From assembly GCA_003252375.1 (NCBI GenBank), contig QKEJ01000167.1:1-34664 (forward strand): DNA of 34,664 nucleotides, read 5' to 3'. The position numbers were made by a program, and so were the translations under genes. This DNA comes from Halodesulfovibrio sp. GTDB lineage: Bacteria > Desulfobacterota > Desulfovibrionia > Desulfovibrionales > Desulfovibrionaceae. The notes under the pieces were generated by a model. The model saw nothing but the letters and a program-made list of their open reading frames with translations, ran no database searches and was not told the origin of the DNA. Shown here piece by piece: positions 8,690-16,862 of this stretch; the stretch's first letter is position 1, and each line of letters opens with the position of its first letter.

Positions 8690-8725
8690 AGCGCCCGCTC
8701 CCTTTCCGGAGCGGGCGCTTTTTTT
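8690..8725 (+). terminator. Terminator of the RRM gene
   Basis: A perfect 12-bp GC-rich stem (8690-8701 with 8708-8719), loop CTTTCC, followed by seven T (8719-8725). Confidence 0.93.
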
Positions 8726-8767
8726 CGTCGATACATCGGCGCAACATATCACGCCGGAGGATACTCC

Positions 8768-8935
8768 ATGCCCCCAAACCGCAACTACAAATTCGAAAAG
8801 CGGCAGAAGGACTTGGCGAAGAGCAAAAAGAAAGAAGAAAAACTGCAGCGCAAGCTCATGAAGCGGCAGGCTGATAACGACCCTGCCAACGACGGACAGC
8901 CCGACAACGATCAGGCTTCCGCTCCCACGACATAA
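8768..8935 (+). CDS. Small highly charged protein, 55 residues
   Basis: The ATG at 8768 follows GGAGG at 8757-8761, an ideal ribosome binding site. The product starts MPPNRNYKFEKRQKDLAK; the first 34 residues are strongly basic (many Lys/Arg) and helical in character, and the last 20 are rich in Asp, Asn, Gln and Pro. There is no Cys and no membrane segment. Small basic proteins with a KFEKRQKELAKKKK-like core are common in proteobacteria, in my recollection, and have no assigned role; RNA or ribosome contact is a guess from charge alone. It follows the RRM gene terminator, so it needs its own promoter or read-through. Confidence 0.7.
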   Translation: MPPNRNYKFEKRQKDLAKSKKKEEKLQRKLMKRQADNDPANDGQPDNDQASAPTT

Positions 8936-8953
8936 TCCCGCAACGCATTCCGG

Positions 8954-9652
8954 CTAACGGGCCTGACGCAATTCATGGGCAATGCGCTCCATGGCCCCCT
9001 CCTGCAACATGGTCCGCATGGTGGCGGCAAGGGCGGGGATCAGGTGGGCATTGTGCTTGTGCACATAGTGATAGAATTCTCCGCTGGCCAGCGGCGTCTT
9101 CTGCATGATCACATTATCCAGCTGCAGTGTCCGCACGAACTGCTGCCCGACATCGGCAATAAAGACCACGGCATCCAGCCGCCCCTTGTTCAGCAACGAG
9201 AACATCAGGGTCCTGTCGTCGTAGTATACGGGATGCAACTGCTTGGTAGCCTCCTCGATAAGCCTGAGCCCCCTCTCCACACCCACATGGTACGGGCGCA
9301 GATCCTCCCATGTGCGGATGGGTCCGATGCCCGGCCGTGTGAATGCCGCCACCCGGTACTCGCCAAGGGAGACAGGCACCATTATCAGACTGTCATACAG
9401 CTTCCCCACCAGAGACGTGCGCAGCAGTTCGGCATCGGAAAGGCCGTTGCTCGACATGTAGAGCGCCCGTTCTCCGGGGTACGAGACAATATAGGCCGGC
9501 ACCCCGATTCTGTCATAGGCCTCCAGCACGAACAAGGCGACCTCGGTACGCATCACCCCCTCCACGGAAGCGATCTCGTAGTCGTGGGCCCACCCTGCCG
9601 CCGGAAGCAGAGCGACAAGGAGTATGAAGGAGAGGACCAGATTCCTGCGCAT
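8954..9652 (-). CDS. Exported family-3 type solute-binding protein
   Basis: A 232-residue periplasmic protein. The start at 9652 is chosen because TAGGAG lies 6 bases upstream; a longer frame from 9685 has no such site. The signal peptide is MRRNLVLSFILLVALLPAAGWA with probable cleavage after GWA. The mature part has the order of a SBP_bac_3 fold: YPGERALYMSSNGLSDAELLR, FTRPGIGPIRTWEDLRPYHVGVERG, DDRTLMFSLLNKGRLDAVVF and a C-terminal helix. The family binds amino acids or related small solutes. There is no permease or ATPase beside it. The gene begins 66 bases after the stop of a chemoreceptor gene on the same strand, so it may present ligand to that receptor rather than feed a transporter. 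Confidence 0.8.
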   Translation of the reverse strand: MRRNLVLSFILLVALLPAAGWAHDYEIASVEGVMRTEVALFVLEAYDRIGVPAYIVSYPGERALYMSSNGLSDAELLRTSLVGKLYDSLIMVPVSLGEYRVAAFTRPGIGPIRTWEDLRPYHVGVERGLRLIEEATKQLHPVYYDDRTLMFSLLNKGRLDAVVFIADVGQQFVRTLQLDNVIMQKTPLASGEFYHYVHKHNAHLIPALAATMRTMLQEGAMERIAHELRQAR

Positions 9653-9718
9653 GCGCACTCCTAGCACGAAAGAAACCCCGTGCAAACGGCGATGTTCATC
9701 GAATCTTCAATATTCCGC

Positions 9719-11713
9719 TCAGAAACGCTCGAATTCCTCATCATCATCCATTGCCAGCGAGAATCCTGCACCGCCATCCTTGCCCGCCGGACCGGACGGC
9801 CCAGCCGCAGGCAACGACCGGGCTGCCGCAGGCGCCGGCTTAGCCGTGTGGGCCGGGATGGCCTTCACACTGCGCCGCACGCTGGTGGCCCCGCTGGCAA
9901 TACGGAAGAAGCCCATGCTCTCCTGCAGTTGCGCCGCCTGCGAGGCCAGTTCCTCGGACGTGGAGGACATTTCCTCGGAGGCGGAGGCGTTCTGCTGCAC
10001 CACCTGATCAAGCTGCTGTATGGCCTTGTTGATCTGCTCCGCTCCGGCATTCTGCTCGGTGGAGGCAGAGGCGATCTCCTGCACCAGATCCGCGGTCTTC
10101 TTGATGTCCGGCACCAGCTTCATCAGCATTGCCCCGGCCTTCTCGGCAACGGCCACACTGGAGGAGGACAGCTCGCTGATTTCCGAGGCGGCAGCTCCGC
10201 TGCGTTCCGCAAGCTTGCGCACCTCGGCAGCCACCACGGCAAAGCCCTTGCCGTGCTCTCCGGCACGGGCGGCCTCAATGGCGGCATTCAGGGCCAGCAG
10301 GTTGGTCTGACGGGCAATCTCTTCCACAATGGAGATCTTTTCGGCAATATGCTTCATGGCCTGTACGGTCTGCTCCACGGCGCTTCCGCCTTCCTGCGCC
10401 CCGGAGGCGGCCTGTGAGGCGAGCTCCTCGGTCTGACGGGCGTTATCCGCATTCAGGCTGATATTGGCGCTCATCTGCTCCATGGAAGAGGAAATTTCCT
10501 CGATGCTGGCCGCCTGCTCGGTTGCGCCCTGCGAAAGGGTTTGTGAGGAGGCCGAAAGCTCCTCGCTGCCCGAGGCCACATTCTCCGAGGCGGCCGAAAC
10601 CTCGCTGACAATGCCACTCAGCTTGCCCACCATGACCTTCAGGCTGGCGTACACGCCCATGGCGTTATCCCGGAAGGACAAAGCCATGTTGCCCTGCGCC
10701 AGTTCGTCGGCCATGCTCGCAATTTCCGAAGGATCACACCCGATCTGACGCAGTACGCTGCGCGTCAGCAGCAAGGCGATGAGTATGCCCAGCAGAATGG
10801 CGCCACCGCCCACTCCGACGATAACCACCTGGGCAATATCATTGGATTTCTTCACACGCGGGCCCAACGCATCCTGCTCGGCCATGATGCTGAGCTTGAT
10901 CTTTTCCGTCTCGTCCGCCACTTCGGGTCCCAATTTGTTCAGCGTACTGTCCATATGCGCGTTCCGCGCCATTATGGTAGTTACCACGCTGCCGAAATCC
11001 GCCACATATTGCTTCTCCAGCTGCAGCACTTCCGTCAGCAACTGCCGCCGCTGCGGGTTGCGCAGGGTGTTGTCCAGATATTGCAACTGCTTCTGAAATT
11101 CCTCCCCTTCACTCCGCACACGCGCCGCATCCTCCTGCAGGTTGCTGTTCAGGAACTTGACGACATAGAGTCTGGCCAGCAGCAGGTTGCGCATGGCAAG
11201 CCCGGAATGCAGGGCTGCGGTCATGTCTCCATCGCGCTCCGCCGAAGTCAGGATATCCGTAAGGCGCTTTTCCATGGCCGGCCCGTTGAGATTGAGCGCA
11301 TCCACCAGCTTGTTACGGGTTTCCCTGAACGCCTTGAGCTTGTCGAAAGCCTCGTTGTACTGACGTACTTTGTCATCCACGACATCAATCCGCTGCTTGC
11401 GCTCATCCTGCGTGAAGACCGCATGTCCCTGTTCGAGAAAGGTATGCACGTCAGCAAAGTTCTGCTCATAGCTTTTCACGCTTTCCTTGCTGCCCGTCTG
11501 GATGAAATCCTTCACGTCCATGCGGGTAAGCAACATGTTGGCCTGCAATCGCCCGGAAAGGTTGGTCCCCCGGGCCATCGTCCGGTACTCGGAAAACCCG
11601 CCGGAGGCCGTTTCAATGGCGACCAGGGAAACCCCGCCCACCACAAGCAGCAGGGCGAGCACGATGCCGAACCCCAGATACAGTTTCACGGAAAGACGAA
11701 GATTAGCGAGCAT
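9719..11713 (-). CDS. Methyl-accepting chemotaxis protein
   Basis: A 664-residue inner-membrane chemoreceptor. TM1 is about residues 9-32, followed by a periplasmic domain of about 260 residues that is almost entirely helical and fits a long helical sensor of the HBM type; TM2 is about 293-317. A HAMP-like region leads into a full signalling domain, whose hairpin tip [30 protein letters not shown] is centred near residue 483. The tail is a Pro/Ala-rich linker ending in EEFERF, an aromatic-x-x-aromatic pentapeptide like the CheR/CheB tether NWETF. The ATG at 11713 follows AAGGGAGG. The next gene on the same strand is an exported binding protein. Ligand unknown. Confidence 0.95.
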   Translation of the reverse strand: MLANLRLSVKLYLGFGIVLALLLVVGGVSLVAIETASGGFSEYRTMARGTNLSGRLQANMLLTRMDVKDFIQTGSKESVKSYEQNFADVHTFLEQGHAVFTQDERKQRIDVVDDKVRQYNEAFDKLKAFRETRNKLVDALNLNGPAMEKRLTDILTSAERDGDMTAALHSGLAMRNLLLARLYVVKFLNSNLQEDAARVRSEGEEFQKQLQYLDNTLRNPQRRQLLTEVLQLEKQYVADFGSVVTTIMARNAHMDSTLNKLGPEVADETEKIKLSIMAEQDALGPRVKKSNDIAQVVIVGVGGGAILLGILIALLLTRSVLRQIGCDPSEIASMADELAQGNMALSFRDNAMGVYASLKVMVGKLSGIVSEVSAASENVASGSEELSASSQTLSQGATEQAASIEEISSSMEQMSANISLNADNARQTEELASQAASGAQEGGSAVEQTVQAMKHIAEKISIVEEIARQTNLLALNAAIEAARAGEHGKGFAVVAAEVRKLAERSGAAASEISELSSSSVAVAEKAGAMLMKLVPDIKKTADLVQEIASASTEQNAGAEQINKAIQQLDQVVQQNASASEEMSSTSEELASQAAQLQESMGFFRIASGATSVRRSVKAIPAHTAKPAPAAARSLPAAGPSGPAGKDGGAGFSLAMDDDEEFERF

Positions 11714-12021
11714 GGTAGGCCTTCCTCCCTTGTGATGCGTTGTCGGGGCATCCGGACGGCCAACCGAACGAACCGGATGGCGCTAGGTATACTCTTTACC
11801 CATATCAAAGCTGGAGAGGTATTGGGATTATAGATCTTTTTTGGGCTGTTGCTCACGCTGCCTACGCACGCAGATACCGCCCGCCTTCCCTTCCCCGGCA
11901 AGCGCCAACAATCCGTCAGCCCCCTGCCCGCACAGGCATCTACATACAAGTAACACCCTGAAAAACAATCCTTATATGAGGAAGGCATCCTCCTTGCTAC
12001 TTGCCCTGCAAGGAGTTGCCC
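11714..12021. other. Divergent intergenic region
   Basis: It separates the chemoreceptor (-) from the hydrolase-like gene (+). I see the minus-strand -10 listed separately and the AAGGAG ribosome site at 12010-12015. No gene, repeat or clear plus-strand promoter stands out. Confidence 0.4.
11827..11855 (-). promoter_or_regulatory. Possible promoter of the chemoreceptor gene
   Basis: A perfect TATAAT on the minus strand (11827-11832) has a weak -35 (TGAGCA, 11850-11855) at 17 bases. No sigma28-type flagellar promoter is evident. Confidence 0.35.
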
Positions 12022-13287
12022 ATGCTGATCAGTCCCATATCCATGAACGCCGTTTCCACGTTTGTCGACCGCCTGAAACAACAGGGCGGGGACTCCGGGC
12101 ATGGCGATGGGTTCGGGCTGAAAAAGGTAGGCAGCCCCCTTGGGTCACGGTTTGCGGAGCTGCTGAACGACCCCATGGTCCAGATGGGCAATACGGATGC
12201 GGTCCAAAACTTCCTGGGCCTGGGCACCGGCAAGGACTCCGGCGACATGTCCGCGCTGGAAGGGGCCATGTTCGGCAGCATGAACCTGACCAACGTCAAG
12301 GCGCTGGCCACCCTGACCAAGGTGCTCGGCGACGACCAGAACCCCTTTGCCAGCATGTTCCGCACCCTGTCGGCCCCCGAAGGCAACGCCCTCAGAATGC
12401 CCGTCTCGCCGCCTCCCGGCAGCACGGCCATGCAGGGAGCCTCGCCCATCGCCGAGATGGAAGCCGCCATGCGGTCCGTCATGGAAACGGAAGGCGGGCA
12501 GGCATCCGCAATGGACACCGCAACCTCCCTTGCGCAGGTCAGGACACCTGCCGCACACGGTCAGCCCATCCGGTCTGCCACCGCGGAAGCCGTGACCAAT
12601 CCTGCTCAGCTGCAGGCCGTGCAGGAACCGCAAGCCACACAACCGGCGCAGGCAGCTGATCCGGCGCACCGTCTGGGCGCCCTTGCCGCGCAGTTCGAAT
12701 CCGGCTCACGGGGCGGCATAACCGCCATCGGCTATGACCGGCGGGGGGGCACCTCGTACGGCAAGTATCAGATGTCGTCGCGCGCGGGCACCATGGATGC
12801 GTTTCTCAAGTATCTGGATAATCACGCGCCGGACATGGCGGCGCAGCTGAAGAAGGCAGGCAGGGCCAACACGGGCTCCCGTTTCGGCGCCATGCCGACC
12901 GCATGGAAACAGCTTGCGGACGCCCAGCCAGGACGCTTCGAAGCGCTGCAGGACCGGTTCATCCACAGCAACAACTTCTCGCCGGCATTCCGGGCCATCA
13001 GCAAGGCCATGCATGTGGACGAGATGAACCCCGCCCTCAAGGAAGTCCTGTTCTCCACCGCCGTGCAGCATGGCCCCACCGGCGCCGTGCGCATCTTCGC
13101 CAAGGCCTTCGGCCGGACCGGCGGGTTCGAGGAAGGACAGGAAGCGGATTTCATCCGCAACGTCTACCGGATACGACAGGGCCAGTTCGCCTCTTCATCC
13201 CATGGCGTGCAGAACGCCGTGCAGGGACGGCTCGGCGATGAACTGCGCATGGCCCTGAGCATGCTTGAGCAGTCCGATCTGGTCTGA
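12022..13287 (+). CDS. Protein with a C-terminal VgrG3-like glycan-hydrolase domain
   Basis: A 421-residue protein. The first 200 residues are of low complexity (Gln, Ala, Pro, Met) with no signal peptide or membrane segment. From about residue 215 a compact domain begins with LAAQFESGSRGGITAIGYDR and GGTSYGKYQMSSRAGTM, continues through TGSRFGAMPTAWKQLA and ends with VLFSTAVQHGPTGAVRIF. This pattern matches my recollection of the lysozyme/chitosanase-like domain at the C-terminus of VgrG3-type type VI spikes; the Glu in FESGS is the likely acid catalyst. No VgrG part, immunity gene or other secretion gene is present. It may be a cargo effector, a cell-wall remodelling enzyme or a flagellum-associated muramidase. 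The start at 12022 follows AAGGAG. The stop lies 4 bases from that of cooC, tail to tail. Confidence 0.75.
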   Translation: MLISPISMNAVSTFVDRLKQQGGDSGHGDGFGLKKVGSPLGSRFAELLNDPMVQMGNTDAVQNFLGLGTGKDSGDMSALEGAMFGSMNLTNVKALATLTKVLGDDQNPFASMFRTLSAPEGNALRMPVSPPPGSTAMQGASPIAEMEAAMRSVMETEGGQASAMDTATSLAQVRTPAAHGQPIRSATAEAVTNPAQLQAVQEPQATQPAQAADPAHRLGALAAQFESGSRGGITAIGYDRRGGTSYGKYQMSSRAGTMDAFLKYLDNHAPDMAAQLKKAGRANTGSRFGAMPTAWKQLADAQPGRFEALQDRFIHSNNFSPAFRAISKAMHVDEMNPALKEVLFSTAVQHGPTGAVRIFAKAFGRTGGFEEGQEADFIRNVYRIRQGQFASSSHGVQNAVQGRLGDELRMALSMLEQSDLV

Positions 13288-13291
13288 TCCC

Positions 13292-14089
13292 CTATACGGA
13301 CACCCCGAATCCCAGCAGAATATCCCGCATGACGGCATCAATGGCGTCCTGCTCGCGCAGACCGAGCACGGAGCCCGATCCCAGCTGCCGTTCCTGCAAT
13401 CCCGCCAGCGTCGGCACCACCACGCATTGTCCCGGCAACCCCGGAAGATTGGGCAGCTGACTGCGCACACCGGCCACGCTGCGGTTCAGGACCAGCTGCT
13501 GGCGGGTAAGCCCGAGGGAACCGGCCATGCGCCCCACATCCGCCGCTGTTTCCAGCCCGCGATAGCTCGGCTCGGACACCACGACCACACCGTCCGCATG
13601 CGCCACGGTGCCGCGTCCAAGGTGCTCCACACCGGCTTCCAGATCAATGAGCACCCATTCCTGCCTGTCCAGCACCAGATGGGCCAGAAGCGCCTTGAGC
13701 AGGGCATTGGCCTCACAGGCGCACCCGCCACCCGCTCCGGCAACAGCCCCCATGACCAGCAGCCGCTTCTCACCGGCTGCATATCCCGGTCGTACCGGAG
13801 CCCCCAGCGGCACCGGCACGGAGAGCGATTCGGGCAGGTCCTTCACGTCGGGATTCAGGTTCAGCATGGTCCCGCCGCCCTCGCGGATGCGTTCCTCCAC
13901 AAGGTCCTTGCGCGTTGCCAGCGCCTCGGGCAGGTCCGCCCGGGACATGCCCGAAGCCTGCCCCAGCGACAGCGCCGTATCCGCGTCCACCATCCAGACC
14001 GATTGCCCTGAACGGGCCAGGTAATCTCCCAGCCATGCCGTCAGGGTTGTCTTGCCCACCCCGCCCTTGCCTGCAAATGCCAGCTTCAT
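13292..14089 (-). CDS. cooC: CO dehydrogenase maturation ATPase CooC
   Basis: A 265-residue cytoplasmic P-loop ATPase of the MinD/SIMIBI class that helps load nickel into the C-cluster of CO dehydrogenase. The deviant Walker A motif KGGVGKTT is at residues 8-15 and VDAD follows at 34-37. A C-x-C pair, Cys123 and Cys125 in GGGCACEAN, matches the metal-binding pair that joins the two subunits of the CooC dimer. The start at 14089 (MKLAFAGKGG) is preceded by AGGAG; a longer frame from 14137 has no support. It lies downstream of cooS on the same strand, 126 bases away, and is probably cotranscribed with it. Confidence 0.94.
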   Translation of the reverse strand: MKLAFAGKGGVGKTTLTAWLGDYLARSGQSVWMVDADTALSLGQASGMSRADLPEALATRKDLVEERIREGGGTMLNLNPDVKDLPESLSVPVPLGAPVRPGYAAGEKRLLVMGAVAGAGGGCACEANALLKALLAHLVLDRQEWVLIDLEAGVEHLGRGTVAHADGVVVVSEPSYRGLETAADVGRMAGSLGLTRQQLVLNRSVAGVRSQLPNLPGLPGQCVVVPTLAGLQERQLGSGSVLGLREQDAIDAVMRDILLGFGVSV

Positions 14090-14164
14090 GCCCCACTCCT
14101 GTCCGTTGAAGGGTTTTCCGCACATTCCCGGCACCAATGCCCAGGGATGGACGCCTTCACGAGA

Positions 14165-14193
14165 CGGGCGGCACGACGGACTGCCGTGCCGCC
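14165..14193 (-). other. Intercistronic hairpin between cooS and cooC
   Basis: A perfect 10-bp GC-rich stem (14165-14174 with 14184-14193) with a 9-base loop and no T run on either strand. It is more likely an mRNA-stability or partial-termination element, which could lower cooC relative to cooS, than a full terminator. Confidence 0.5.
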
Positions 14194-14215
14194 CCTGTTC
14201 ACAGATTACAGTCCC

Positions 14216-16108
14216 CTAAGGCTGCAGCCCCAGCGCCACGCGCTTGGCCTTGATGCGCGCATCCAGCAGGTCTGCGGCCTTGATGGGATCGGGTTCCACG
14301 GCGAACGAGGCGCCCACCAGCCCTTCCAGCCCGTTGAGGGCAAGGTCGGTCACGGTATCGGACCCGAGGATGTTGGGCGGCAGGCCAAGATGGGTGTACA
14401 CGCCGCTTGCCACGGCATACATGCCGATGGCGGCCGCCTTTTCCGAGTACCATTCGGGCGAGGACGCGCCCACGGGCAGGTCGGAGATGTCCACGCCCAG
14501 CTCGTTGGCGATCAGCGCACACAGCTGCATGATGCGGGAGTTATCCACACAGCTGCCCATGTGCAGCACCGGCGGTATGCCCAACGCGCCGCACACGGCC
14601 TTGAGGCCCGGTCCGGCCATTTCGATGGCTTCCGGAACCAGCAATCCCGCCTTGCCCGCAGCCGTGGTCACGCAGCCCGTTGCCAGCACCATGATGTCGC
14701 GTTCGATGAGGGCCTTGGCGAGTCCCACGTTGCAGGAGTCCTGCTGGAATTTCGGGTTGTTGCAGCCGACTATGGCCACGAAGCCCCGGATGGAGCCCGC
14801 CTTCACGGCATCGAGCAACGGCGTGAGGGTCCCCCCCAACGCGCCGAGAATGGCCTCGTTGGAGAAGCCGGTCATGATCTTCACGGGCTCTGCCGGAATA
14901 TCCACCCGCTTGGGATCGCGTTCCACAAAGGCGTCCACGGCCAGCTGCACGATCTTGCGCGCTTCTTCCAGCGCATTGTGCGGATGAATGTCGAAGTGAA
15001 TGGCCCCGGTAAACCGCGCCTTGTTGGCGGTGGTGATGAACCGGGTGTGGTAGCATCCCGCAATCTGCACAAGGCTGGGCATGATGCACTGGTAGTCCAC
15101 CACCACGGCTTCCACCGCGCCGGTGACAATGGCCAGTTCGGTCATCAGGTGGTTGCCCGCCATGGGGATGCCCTGCCGCATGAGCAGCTCGTTGCCGGTG
15201 CAGCACAGGCCGCCCACGGTGATGCCGCCGGTGGCTCCGTTGGCCTTGGCCCTGGCCACAAGCTCGGGGTCGCGGGCTGCGGCCAGAATCATCTCCGAAA
15301 CCACGGGGTTATGCCCGTGCACGAGGATATTCACGGTATCCTTCTTCAGAATGCCGAGGTTGGCGGTGGACATGCTGGGCGTGGGCGTGCCGAAAATCAC
15401 GTCGGAAAGCTCGGTGCCGATCATGGAGCCGGCCCAGCCGTCGGCCAGCGAGCAGCGGGCGGCATGAATGAGGGTATTGGGTGCGTCGTTGTCGCAGCCC
15501 ATGTGGGTGCGGTGCATCATCTCCGCAATTTCACGGTCCACGCCGCGCGGGGTCATGCCCAGCTTGTCCCAGATGGCCCGGCGCTTTTCCGGCACCCGGG
15601 AAAGGAAGCCGACCGCCTTGCGGCGGCTGCCGAAATCGCTGTAGCAGGCATCCACCAGATCGCGGGCCACGTCCATGGTGGCGCGTCCCTCGCTGGCAAT
15701 GCCCAGTTCGCCGGCAATGCGGCGCAGCTTGGGCTCGTCACGAATGGAATAGTCCTTGGTCTCGCCTTCCACGATGGCTTCCAGCACCTCGATGAGATCG
15801 CGCCCGTGGTCGGAGTGACCGGCAGAGCCGCCCGCCACGAAGCGGCCGAAGTTGCGCGCCACGATGACGTCGGCATCGGCGCCGCAGACACCACGCTTGC
15901 GCTTGCTGCCTTCCTTGGCACTGACCCGGCAGGGGCCCATGACGCAGTTGCGGCAGGTAGTGCCCAGTTCGCAGAAGGTACAGTGCGGGGTCTGCTGCTC
16001 CAGGCGGTCCCAGGCGGTCTCCACGCCCTCTGCCTGCGCCTTGCGGATCATGGCCCTGGCATCCTCCCAGATGCTCATGTCCTCGACCGTACGTTTTTCT
16101 TTAGCCAT
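14216..16108 (-). CDS. cooS: Anaerobic carbon monoxide dehydrogenase, catalytic subunit
   Basis: A 630-residue Ni-Fe-S enzyme that interconverts CO and CO2 in the cytoplasm as a homodimer. The N-terminal cluster ligands are Cys43 and Cys46 (CX2C, D-cluster) and Cys52, 55, 60 and 75 (B-cluster). C-cluster ligands by family comparison are His266 in HGHNP, Cys302 in GGLCCTG, Cys341, Cys449 in VGCNNPK, Cys479 in ATGCVTT and Cys520 in MGSCVDN; Lys557 is the likely acid-base residue. The CX2C spacing is that of the Desulfovibrio vulgaris enzyme, whose D-cluster is [2Fe-2S] and which tolerates oxygen comparatively well. The ATG at 16108 follows TAGGAGG. A CooA-type operator lies 114 bases upstream. 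No ferredoxin CooF or CO-linked hydrogenase is in the window. Confidence 0.97.
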   Translation of the reverse strand: MAKEKRTVEDMSIWEDARAMIRKAQAEGVETAWDRLEQQTPHCTFCELGTTCRNCVMGPCRVSAKEGSKRKRGVCGADADVIVARNFGRFVAGGSAGHSDHGRDLIEVLEAIVEGETKDYSIRDEPKLRRIAGELGIASEGRATMDVARDLVDACYSDFGSRRKAVGFLSRVPEKRRAIWDKLGMTPRGVDREIAEMMHRTHMGCDNDAPNTLIHAARCSLADGWAGSMIGTELSDVIFGTPTPSMSTANLGILKKDTVNILVHGHNPVVSEMILAAARDPELVARAKANGATGGITVGGLCCTGNELLMRQGIPMAGNHLMTELAIVTGAVEAVVVDYQCIMPSLVQIAGCYHTRFITTANKARFTGAIHFDIHPHNALEEARKIVQLAVDAFVERDPKRVDIPAEPVKIMTGFSNEAILGALGGTLTPLLDAVKAGSIRGFVAIVGCNNPKFQQDSCNVGLAKALIERDIMVLATGCVTTAAGKAGLLVPEAIEMAGPGLKAVCGALGIPPVLHMGSCVDNSRIMQLCALIANELGVDISDLPVGASSPEWYSEKAAAIGMYAVASGVYTHLGLPPNILGSDTVTDLALNGLEGLVGASFAVEPDPIKAADLLDARIKAKRVALGLQP

Positions 16109-16183
16109 TCCAGCCTCCTAAGATATGAAGTGGTCCACACAGCGGCTCCCTGCGTCACACACTTCGCACGTACACAAGGAGCA

Positions 16184-16200
16184 TAGTGTCTCTGACACTA
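16184..16200. promoter_or_regulatory. Perfect dyad in the cooS upstream region
   Basis: TAGTGTC-TCT-GACACTA is a perfect 7-bp inverted repeat with a 3-base centre, 22 bases downstream (in the cooS direction) of the CooA-like site. It probably lies at or near the transcription start, so it could be an operator or a 5' mRNA hairpin. Confidence 0.45.
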
Positions 16201-16221
16201 CCGCCCGTGCGCCCATGCGTC

Positions 16222-16237
16222 TGTCGGCTGGACGACA
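16222..16237 (-). promoter_or_regulatory. CooA-type operator of cooS
   Basis: TGTCGGCTGGACGACA is a perfect TGTCG-N6-CGACA dyad, the known consensus of CooA, the CO-sensing haem regulator of the CRP/FNR family. It is placed upstream of cooS as expected for an activator site. Confidence 0.8.
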
Positions 16238-16328
16238 AAACTGATTGCCATACCAATATGCGTACGAATCCCTGCCCCATGCCCGCACGAACGCAGGGAA
16301 AAACTGGACGGAAGATCAGCCAGCCAGG

Positions 16329-16712
16329 CTAGCGATGTTTGGAAAAACCGGGGAGAAGGAGAGGCTGGGGGGTGGAACGTCTGTTCTTGACGCGCCGCCA
16401 GGTGTCCGGCGAACAGCCGAACCGGAAGGACCACAGGGCGCAGTCCGCACGCGCCGCGCACCCGCGGACCTCGTGCCGGACAGAGCCGCAGCAGGCAAGA
16501 CAGAAGCGGCGCACGGCCCTGACCGGGGGGCACGGCTCACCCGCCTCTTCCTCGCCGGAACGGAAGGGGTGCAGGGCGCATCCGGTATCCGGACAGGCGG
16601 TCACCTGCCGGGAGGAACCGCCCTGGCAGGCCATGCAGAAACGGCGAATCGCCTTGCGCGTGGAACCTTTGCTCATACGTGATGGTGTAGCCTGATTAGA
16701 AAAATCTGTCAT
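16329..16712 (-). CDS. Small protein with a duplicated four-Cys motif
   Basis: Two repeats of about 35 residues follow each other: RRFCMACQGGSSRQVTACP...CALHPFRSG and RRFCLACCGSVRHEVRGCA...CALWSFRFG. Both fit RRFCxACxGxxRxxVxxCxxxxCALxxFRxG, so each has four Cys spaced like a zinc knuckle. The rest is basic, with a C-terminal KNRRSTPQPLLLPG tail. Conservation of the repeat against itself is the main evidence that this is a gene. I do not recognise a characterised family; metal or nucleic-acid binding is a reasonable inference. The start is uncertain: 16712 (127 residues) and 16676 (115 residues, MSKGSTRK) both lack a clear ribosome site. It is upstream of cooS on the same strand, but the cooS promoter region lies between. 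Confidence 0.72.
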   Translation of the reverse strand: MTDFSNQATPSRMSKGSTRKAIRRFCMACQGGSSRQVTACPDTGCALHPFRSGEEEAGEPCPPVRAVRRFCLACCGSVRHEVRGCAARADCALWSFRFGCSPDTWRRVKNRRSTPQPLLLPGFSKHR

Positions 16713-16797
16713 CCGTGCCCATGCGGCACGACAGGGCTGTCCTACCGCATCCACCGGCGCACGGCAACGCAAAGATGCTGCCGGGTGGGAACAAATG

Positions 16798-16825
16798 AAA
16801 AAGCCGGGAGACGGGCTCCCGGCTT
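16798..16825 (-). terminator. Terminator of the YchJ-like/NifX-like transcript
   Basis: A perfect 10-bp stem (16801-16810 with 16816-16825) with a 5-base loop; on the minus strand it runs into five T. Confidence 0.87.
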
Positions 16826-16862
16826 CACTGTTCTGCATGAAGATGCGCAGGTCAGCAGTCGC

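Noticed and set aside
14147..16186. A 679-codon plus-strand frame opposite cooS
   Set aside because: It is the mirror of the CO dehydrogenase gene. The product is low-complexity and has no ribosome site.
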